64,000 nt of DNA from Symbiodinium natans (taxonomy: Eukaryota > Sar > Dinophyceae > Suessiales > Symbiodiniaceae). The stretch is from positions 807,918 to 871,917 of the forward strand of contig CAJNDS010002590.1 of assembly GCA_905221605.1 (NCBI GenBank), given 5' to 3'. Position 1 is the first letter of the stretch, and each line of letters starts with the position of its first letter. This document shows, piece after piece, positions 57,750-64,000 of this stretch. Both the position numbers and the translations under genes were made by a program. The notes under the pieces were generated by a model. That model worked only from the letters and a program-made list of their open reading frames with translations, was not told the origin of the DNA and searched no databases.

Positions 57750-57893
57750 GCTATGCCCCGCATACCATAATGCTATGCCCCCATACCATAATGCTATGCC
57801 CCCCCATACCATAATGCTATGCCCCCCCATACCATAATGCTATGCCCCCCATACAATAATGCTATGCCCCCCATACCATAATGTCTAAAACAC
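57750..57893. repeat. Six-copy array of about 23-bp CCATACCATAATGCTATGCC units
   Basis: Six direct copies of GCTATGCCCC...CCATACCATAAT follow each other. Lengths vary only in the C run (four to seven C), and one copy has ATACAATAAT. A related word in inverse orientation (TATGCTTATGGTATGG, 62141-62156) lies on the other side of the polymerase gene. Iterated sites between divergent viral genes could bind a replication or regulatory protein; this is inference. Confidence 0.85.
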
Positions 57894-58137
57894 CATCGTG
57901 AAAGCCACATCCGTTTTGATAGGATGCTGAAGCCACCATCAAGACTAACCACACATTGAAAGACACACCAACGAAAAAACATAGGGAAAACACTGACAAA
58001 AACACACAAACAAAACAACAACGACAATATCAAAAATCAAAACTCGGATAAGGTTTTAAAACATCATCCTAAGTTTCATGTTACAAACCCAAACCCACCA
58101 ACCCAAAACCACCAACACAAAACCCTACCAAAAATCT

Positions 58138-58148
58138 ACTTAAAGAAA
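58138..58148 (+). promoter_or_regulatory. ACTTAAAGAAA promoter-like motif before the polymerase
   Basis: The 11-base word is identical to the one at 7401-7411 in the left element. It sits 17 bases before the polymerase ATG and is followed by ACTATATAGTAT. The sequence from 57894 to 58137 is AC-rich, with repeated AACCCA/ACCACCAAC words and no gene. Confidence 0.6.
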
Positions 58149-58165
58149 AAACGACTATATAGTAT

Positions 58166-61100
58166 ATGGTAGAACCGGATTATGGTCATATAATGGACTA
58201 CCTAATAAGTAGTCGCATAGGCAACATAAAAACGCGTGGAAACAAGCAACTCAACAAGGTTATTATAGACGAAAAAGAATACACATATAACAAAGAAAAA
58301 CCACTTTCAAATAGATTAAAGAAGAAACTCAGGACAGTATCCAAAACACAGGGTTTTAAACGATATGATATATTAAAGACGGCAACGAAAGGCATAGCAA
58401 TTAGAAAGGCATTGAAGAAATATGTTATTAGTAAAAAAGCAAGGGTCACAAATGAAACAAGTGCCTTTAAACGATATGCCAACTCATATTCTATTTCAAA
58501 CATATCACCATTATTAAAGGGAACAAGAGGACTAACACATTTAAAATATCAAGAACCAAGATTAAGGGAGTTTTTAGACAAGAACAACAATATGAAAATT
58601 AGGATTGATATAGACGTCGCTTTTACACATATAGAAATGGAAGAACAAGCGGTTTTTAAAATTACAAGCAGAATTTACACGATCAACAACCCAGAAGAAT
58701 TAAAGAAAGCAGTTGATAATATGGCGTCAGACATAGAAATTCTCATAGGAAACTCAGCACTCAACAAATCAGGATACAAAATAGAACACATTGAAAAAAT
58801 CAGAATTCATTATGACAAATATAACCCAACAAGAGCGGGTAAGTATATTGAATTACCTAAATGGATTGCCACTAAGAAGGCATGTATTAATATTAAGAAT
58901 GACGACGATTATTGTTTCAAATACTGCGTTCAATCCAGATTTTACGAGATAATGAAGAAAGACCACCCCGACAGGATGTATCATTATAACAAACTAAAAG
59001 AAAATGATAATTTAATAAAATGGGAAGGTGTAGAGTTTCCAGCATCAAACGAAGACATTGACACCTTTGAAGAAATAAACGATAGAGCTATATCAGTTAA
59101 TGTTTATGCTATAGACCCGAACGGAACAAATAGCATAGTAGTAAATAAAGTTACTAAAATTAAAAATCCATCGTGTCACGTTAATTTACTACTTTTAGAA
59201 GAGGATAATAATAATCATTATGTTTTAATTAAGGATTATAATAAGTTAATGGGAGCACAGACCAACAAATACAAAGGAAAGGTGTTTCATTGTATGTATT
59301 GTCAGCACGGCTTTACAAATGAGAAGTTATTAAACAACCACTTAATCAAGGGATGTATGGCACACGAAATTCAACAAATAGTAATGCCAAAAGAAGACGA
59401 AAAAATGAGTTTTCAAAAACATTACAAGAAACTTAAGTGCCCTTATGTTATTTATGGTGACTTTGAGTGTTTAACAACCCCTTCATCTGATGGAATAAAG
59501 GGGGCATACGACAACGATAGTTGTCCTAAGTGTCCGAAGGGCACTTACCAACATCATAAACCGTGCGGTTTTATGCTAAATGTAGTTAATAGCATAACCA
59601 ACGAAGCAACACCTTATTTATACAGAGGTGAAGATTGTATGGATAGATTTTGTTCAACCATTAATAAAATAAAAGAAGAGATTATGGACAAGATGAAGGA
59701 GAATAAGAAATTACAATGGACAACCAAACAACAAGAACAGCATAAAAAAGAAACACATTGTTTTATATGCGGCGGCAAATTCAACCCGAAAGACCCAGCA
59801 AAAACTAAAGTGGCCGACCACTGCCACTTTACAGGACAATATAGAGGCGCGGCACACAACAAATGCAATTTAGATTATTGTTTCAAATACTTGAAAATCC
59901 CAGTGTTTTTTCATAATCTTAAGAATTATGATGCTCACCTAATAATATCCCATATGGAGAAGCTAAATAAGAACAAGGACAAGATAAGCGTAATAGCACA
60001 GAACAGCGAGAAGTTTGTAACATTTACGGTTGATAATCTAGAGTTTAAGGACAGCTTTAGTTTCTTATCTTCTTCCCTAGATAAACTAGTTAAACTGACT
60101 AAGTATGAAGATAATGAGAAGAGGAACGAATGGCAGAATGGATTTACTTTTAGTAAGAAGAGCGTTTATGTAAATGATGATACTGATTTAGATTTACTAA
60201 CTGATAAGGGGGTTTATCCCTATGATTATTTTACTGATTTTAATAGATTTAATGAAACATCACTACCTAAAATAGAGGACTTCTACAGCAAATTAACAGA
60301 AGAAGGGATTAAACAATCGGAATACGATAGAGCAAATAAGATATGGGAGCATTTTAAGATAAAAAACCTAGGTCAGTATCATGACTTATACTTACAGACT
60401 GATGTTTTATTACTAACAGATGTCTTTGAGAACTTTAGAAAGACTTGTTTAGTTGATTATGGATTAGACCCCGCTCATTACATAACATTGCCTAATTTTA
60501 GTTGGGATGCGATGTTACTTAAAACTGGAATAGAGTTAGAGTTGATTTATGATGAAGACATCTATAAGATGGTTGAAAGCGGGTTGCGTGGTGGCATGTG
60601 CCAGACGAGCTTAAGAAAATGTGAAGCAAACAATCCATATATGGGAGAACAATACGACGAAAGTAAAGAAACATCCTACATTAACTATTTAGATGCTAAT
60701 AACCTATATGGTTTAGCAATGTGTCAGAAACTACCCTACAAAGGCATCAAGTTTATTAACGATACAAGTAACTTTACAGAAGAGGAGATATTAAATTATG
60801 ATAATGGTAACGAAGGTTATATTTTGGATGTTGATTTAGAATACCCTAAAGAACTACATGATAAACATGTTGATTATCCACTAGCACCGCAGATAATGAA
60901 TGTAAATGCTAATATGTTGAGCGATTGTCAGAAGGAAATATACAAGTCATACCACCAGAACAAGGAACCAAAAGATGAACAAACGAAGAAGTTAATATTA
61001 AATGTGATGGATAAGTCTAATTATGTATTACATATTAATATTTTAAAGTATTACTTAAAACAAGGGTTGAAACTGAAAAAGGTCAATAGGGTAATAGAAT

Positions 61101-61969
61101 TCAAACAGAAGGAGTGGCTAAAACCGTGGATTGACTTCAACACCGAGAAGAGAAAACAAGCAACATCCGACTTTGAAAAGGATAAATATAAATGAATGAA
61201 CAACGCGGTGTATGGAAAAACGATGGAGAATGTAAGGGAACATATAAACTTTGAATTAGTGGATACTGAAGAACGATACGCTAAATGTGTTAATAATCCT
61301 ACCTTCAAACATAGGCACATTATTAACGAAAATCTGGTAGGAGTGGAGAAGTTAAAAGAGAAGGTCAAACTGAATAAACCTATATATGTTGGAATGAGTA
61401 TATTAGACTTAAGTAAGTTACATATGTATTCATTTTATTATGATGTCCTAAAAGAGAAGTATAATGAAAATATTAGGTTAGTTTATACCGATACTGATAG
61501 TTTCGTTATTCATACTAAAACTAAAGATATATACGATGACTTCAAAGAAATTAATGACCAGATGGACTTTAGCGGTTACGATAAAAATCATAAATGCTAC
61601 GACCCAACAAACAAGAAGGTATTAGGAAAGTTTAAGGACGAATGCGACGGCAAAATAATAACACACTTCATTGGATTAAAACCTAAATCATACGCCTTTA
61701 AGGTATTCAATGAAGTCAAGGAGGAGAAGAAGTCAAAAGGCATAGTTAAGCATAAAGTTAAGAAGGAACTAACCTATAACCAATACGAAGATACATTAAT
61801 AGAAAATAGAAGCGACACAGTCAGTTTCAACACGATTAGAAGCAAGAACCACAACATATATACAATAAATCAAGTGAAACAATGTTTATCATCATTTGAT
61901 AATAAGAGATATTATATAGATAGTGTTAATAGTTTGCCGTATGGACATTACGCTATATCTATGATATAG
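58166..61969 (+). CDS. polB: Protein-primed family-B DNA polymerase with one in-frame TGA
   Basis: The frame encodes 1,267 positions, counting one TGA (61193-61195). An N-terminal region with DDDYCFKYCV (about 250-260) and NNNHYVLIKDYNKL resembles the N-terminal module of Polinton polymerases. A zinc finger (FHCMYCQHGFTNEKLLNNHL) lies at about 372-391. Exonuclease motifs are YGDFEC (about 430), FFHNLKNYDAHLI (about 582) and YLQTDVLLLTDVF (about 742), with an endonuclease-VII-like Cys/His insert (HCFICGG...ADHCHFTGQYRGAAHNKCN) at about 531-570. Polymerase motif A is YLDANNLYG (about 840), motif B is MNNAVYGKTMEN, directly after the TGA, and motif C is YTDTDS (about 1107). All catalytic motifs are present. 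It would copy the linear genome from a protein primer. Without readthrough, motifs B and C are lost. Confidence 0.93.
61193..61195 (+). other. In-frame TGA inside the polymerase
   Basis: The codons read GAT AAA TAT AAA TGA ATG AAC AAC GCG. The family usually has Leu (or another hydrophobic residue) before MNN in this motif-B region; TTA to TGA is a single base change. No frameshift accompanies it, and the downstream 257 codons are intact with a TAG end. Confidence 0.85.
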
Positions 61970-61975
61970 CCTAAT

Positions 61976-62244
61976 GAGCTTCGCGACATTACGGCATTTC
62001 AATGCCATAACGAGCTTCGCGACACCTTAGGATTAGTGTTTAAATCTTCTAATATTTTAATTAATATTAGAACATTTGAACGAGCAATGGGCAATAGGGC
62101 GCAAACTCCAAACTAATTAACCATTACCACACTCTTTTGATATGCTTATGGTATGGTGAAACACGCGGGGAATGAACAAATGATGTCTGGGTCTTCAAAA
62201 GACTTTACACTGTCAAACATATAAACAACCATATCTTTAAACAA
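61976..62244. other. Intergenic region after the polymerase: repeats and hairpins
   Basis: Two direct copies of GAGCTTCGCGACA (61976-61988, 62012-62024) bracket a near-perfect hairpin, TTACGGCATT-TC-AATGCCATAA (61989-62010). A 10-base-arm hairpin follows at 62047-62072. Next comes TATGCTTATGGTATGG, which inversely matches the array upstream of the polymerase. ACGGCATT also recurs in the repeats at 57577-57720. No coding sequence is seen. Confidence 0.6.
62047..62072. terminator. Perfect hairpin downstream of the polymerase
   Basis: TTCTAATATT and AATATTAGAA are perfect 10-base arms with the loop TTAATT, between convergent genes (polymerase and the small - strand genes). Its position matches the hairpins at 3353-3394 and 8767-8796, supporting a shared transcript-end signal. 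Confidence 0.55.
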
Positions 62245-62442
62245 TTATTTTAAAATCTCCTGTAATTGATAAAATTCAAGCAACAATTTGAATCGTTTCT
62301 TATATTGACTTAAATGCTGATAATCCTCCAGTTCATCTATTATAGCACTTAGCCTAGCGTTATACATTCTTATCTTTCTTCTTTCAATTAACCAAGCGCT
62401 CGTGGTTTCTTTCTTCTCTTTCTTCAAACACAAACAATCCAT
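62245..62442 (-). CDS. Small charged helical protein, unknown
   Basis: A 65-residue protein. It starts MDCLCLKKEKKE and continues as a K/E/R/L-rich helix (ARLSAIIDELEDYQHLSQYK then KRFKLLLEFYQLQEIL). No family is recognised. It lies 18 bases after the stop of the preceding - strand gene and ends in TAA. AT-rich sequence (ATTATTATTACATATATA on the + strand) precedes its start. Size and context suggest a genuine small viral gene. Confidence 0.6.
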   Translation of the reverse strand: MDCLCLKKEKKETTSAWLIERRKIRMYNARLSAIIDELEDYQHLSQYKKRFKLLLEFYQLQEILK

Positions 62443-62460
62443 ATTATTATTACATATATA

Positions 62461-62856
62461 TTAATCCAGTAAATTAAGGCTATGAAATTTCAATTTTTCA
62501 ACATCTTTCTTAACATCTTCTACATCTTCTTCAAGTTTATCAAGGCGTTCCTCGCATTCTTCAGGGGTAATTTTACGATGCTTATCCCAACCCGTGCTAC
62601 AAAGCTCAACGCCTCCAAACTGTGGTGATTTGTCTGGTTTAAATATCCCATCATCGGGAGATACATTTCTACCCTTTCCAATTTTAAAACTGCTTCTATC
62701 TTCTACAACATTAACAATAACTTTATTATCTTCTGTTGTTGTTTTTGTTTCCTTATGATATGTATTTCTTTTACATCTACAAAATAAACAATTTATACCA
62801 TCTTTATTAACACTTAAACCTCCTTCTTTTTGTTCATCATTTTCTTTATCACTCAT
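62461..62856 (-). CDS. Acidic protein with CxxCxC motif and C-terminal coiled coil
   Basis: A 131-residue protein. A charged start (MSDKENDEQKEGG) is followed by a Cys cluster, NCLFCRC (about residues 22-28), then a K/T/V-rich segment. A C-terminal heptad-like coiled coil runs from about residue 95 (EECEERLDKLEEDVEDVKKD then VEKLKFHSL). The cluster may bind zinc but lacks an obvious second pair. It lies in a - strand run with the genes at 62245-62442 and 62862-63023, with gaps of 18 and 5 bases. The function is unknown. Confidence 0.65.
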   Translation of the reverse strand: MSDKENDEQKEGGLSVNKDGINCLFCRCKRNTYHKETKTTTEDNKVIVNVVEDRSSFKIGKGRNVSPDDGIFKPDKSPQFGGVELCSTGWDKHRKITPEECEERLDKLEEDVEDVKKDVEKLKFHSLNLLD

Positions 62857-62861
62857 TTATA

Positions 62862-63023
62862 TTATTTAGATTTCTTACTATTTTTCAAACAAATAATAAC
62901 TGACTTTACAAACTCTAATGACAAATAGCAACATCGTTTAATTTTATTATCGGTTATTACCTGTTGTTCTATTACTTCTAAACCGTTTATAGTTTCAATA
63001 TAAGTATCATACTTTGTATCCAT
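62862..63023 (-). CDS. Very small ORF (53 aa), unknown
   Basis: Read directly from the - strand: ATG at 63023 and TAA at 62862, beginning MDTKYDTYIETINGLEVIEQ and ending in a basic KNSKKSK tail. The middle (KRCCYLSLEFVKSVIICL) is mildly hydrophobic. It fits exactly between the neighbouring - strand gene (5-base gap) and the divergent ATPase (36-base gap). It is preceded by AT-rich sequence like the other viral genes. No family is recognised. Confidence 0.5.
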   Translation of the reverse strand: MDTKYDTYIETINGLEVIEQQVITDNKIKRCCYLSLEFVKSVIICLKNSKKSK

Positions 63024-63059
63024 TATATATTTAAATCATATAATTTCTAATTATTAATA

Positions 63060-63824
63060 ATGAGTGAAACAATACCAAAAGTGGAACCGATAGACATACC
63101 CGAGTATAAATATAAAAACAGCAAATACGAAATGATGCCTAACTTACCCGCTAGGATGCTATGCGTCGCTTCTTCTACTGGAGGAAAGACGGTGCTCATT
63201 CAAAATCTAATATTGAAAATCTACCGCGGTTCATTTGAAAGGATATACATATTCTCACCTAGTGTTCATGTTGATGACACTTGGACGGCAGTTAAGAAAT
63301 ATATCAGCGATGTAATGAAGGTGGATACTGAGAAGGAACAGGTATATTATGAAGACTATGACCCAATAGCATTAAAGAAGATAGTAGACACTCAGCATAA
63401 AGTCATTGATTTTCAGAAGAAAAACAAACAAAAGGATTTATTTAGCATACTTATAATTATTGACGATTTCGCAGACGACCCCAAATTCGTTAGATACTCT
63501 AGTTGATTACATGGGTTATTCACGCGCGGGCGGCATGACGCTATCTCCTGTATTTTATCAACACAAAAGTATAATGTCTTAGCGCCCATCATTAGGTTAA
63601 ACACTTCAGCTTTATTCATTTTCAGACTAAAGAATATGAATGAGGTAAATAGTTTTCTAGATGAAAACAGTGCGCTAGTGGATAAAGCAACCCTTTATAA
63701 CATGTATCAACAGGCAGTAAATGATGAACCTTACAGTTTCTTCTACATAAACACAAATGCTAAAGATGTTAATAAGATTTTTTTCATTCGTTTTGAAAAA
63801 CGCTTTGAAGTTTCCGATGATTAA
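63060..63824 (+). CDS. A32/FtsK-HerA-type genome packaging ATPase with one in-frame TGA
   Basis: 254 positions counting one TGA at 63504-63506. Walker A is ASSTGGKTVLI (about residues 38-48) and Walker B is ILIIIDDFADDP (about 131-142). After the TGA come the conserved LHGLFTRGRH segment and the sensor motif CILSTQKYN. A typical C-terminal part follows (MNEVNSFLDEN...DEPYSFFYINTNAKDVNKIF). This enzyme pumps viral DNA into the capsid. The TGA lies where I expect a hydrophobic residue, probably Leu, between RYSS and LHGLFTRGRH. The first part alone retains Walker A and B but loses the arginine-containing segment, so it would be inactive. The end is TAA. It is divergent from the small - strand genes. 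Confidence 0.92.
63504..63506 (+). other. In-frame TGA inside the packaging ATPase
   Basis: The codons read AGA TAC TCT AGT TGA TTA CAT GGG. The frame is unchanged across it and 106 codons of conserved sequence follow. A single change from TTA would produce it, as in the polymerase. Confidence 0.85.
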
Positions 63825-63853
63825 TAATATAACAAAAATATTATTAATTATCA

Positions 63854-64000
63854 TTAAAATAAACTAAATGAGCATAAGTTACAAGGCATACACTTACCAT
63901 TATTACTACATTTGTTTTTGTTCTTAAGTTCCTCCACTTCTTTTTCCAATGCTTCCGTCTTTTCTATGATGTTTTGAATGGAGTTGAAGGTGATTAATTC
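63854..64000 (-). CDS. Coiled-coil protein with Cys-rich end (5' end outside window)
   Basis: The - strand frame is open from the window edge to a TAA at 63854-63856, 48 residues. It encodes a heptad-like helix (EKTEALEKEVEELKNKNK), then a Cys cluster (CSNNGKCMPCNLCSF) with four cysteines spaced like a small zinc site or disulfide knot. It converges on the ATPase with a gap of about 30 bases. No family is recognised. A gene fragment is supported by frame, composition and tight spacing. Confidence 0.55.
   Translation of the reverse strand, partial: ELITFNSIQNIIEKTEALEKEVEELKNKNKCSNNGKCMPCNLCSFSLF

Larger units (their letters stand above)
57090..64000. mobile_element. Integrated Polinton-like virus segment (right, partial)
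   Basis: A second AT-rich viral block. It carries a zinc-finger protein, a protein-primed family-B polymerase, three small - strand proteins, an A32-type packaging ATPase and the start of another - strand gene at the window edge. Polymerase plus ATPase of these types defines the Polinton/Maverick and polinton-like virus world. The left boundary is set by composition, roughly 56,640-57,110. Capsid genes and an integrase are not visible and would lie beyond 64,000. Two genes are cut by single TGA codons, so the copy is either decaying or uses readthrough. Confidence 0.88.

Noticed and set aside
61193-63506. TGA read as Trp (alternative genetic code)
   Set aside because: All visible Trp codons in these genes are TGG, TGA is very rare inside genes, and a Leu-like residue is expected at both sites. 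Mutation or readthrough is likelier.

Overview
The window is eukaryotic and mosaic. Two AT-rich, gene-dense viral segments (about 1-8,900 and 57,100-64,000) flank roughly 48 kb of GC-richer, gene-poor, repeat-rich DNA. Homopolymeric G/C tracts, satellites, short foldback elements and exon-like coding islands in the middle suggest a protist or alga with a large sparse genome. A dinoflagellate is my best guess. CCCTAAA-type telomere-like words next to the left viral segment would fit, but nothing in the window proves the host.

Left segment (1-8,900): part of an integrated Polinton/Maverick-like or polinton-like virus. In order it carries the 3' part of a penton-like minor capsid gene, four small virion or unknown genes on the + strand, a convergent 3.9-kb gene on the - strand, a small charged protein and a retroviral-type (rve) integrase at the right edge. 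The 3.9-kb gene joins an OTU-like region, a family-B-polymerase-like region, an SF1 helicase and a zinc-binding tail. Its helicase core is complete only if a -1 frameshift is made at a heptamer T TTA AAA.

Middle (8,900-57,000): probable host DNA. I can support few genes: a LicD/fukutin-like transferase (38,541-39,830, -), a Lys/Glu-repeat protein (9,609-10,385, -), a PDZ-like exon near 31 kb and membrane-protein-like exons near 22.5-23.7 kb. The rest is repeats: paired foldback elements at 10.9-11.1 kb, smaller foldbacks, a 2.5-kb satellite with alternating 64/54-bp units at 49.4-51.9 kb, and a 333-bp MITE with TA target duplication inserted in that satellite. Many long G or C runs are also present.

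Right segment (57,100-64,000): a second viral element, cut by the window edge. It carries a zinc-finger protein, an array of about 23-bp repeats, a protein-primed family-B DNA polymerase, three small - strand genes, an A32/FtsK-type packaging ATPase and the start of another gene. The polymerase and the ATPase are each cut by a single in-frame TGA at a conserved position, and are otherwise intact.

A shared upstream motif (ACTTAAAGAAA or a one-base variant) precedes the polymerase-helicase gene, its divergent neighbour and the right-hand polymerase, so the two segments look related. The most interesting points are the candidate -1 frameshift in the polymerase-helicase gene, that gene's unusual fusion architecture, and the TGA-only interruptions in two replication/packaging genes, in elements whose other genes end almost only in TAA or TAG.
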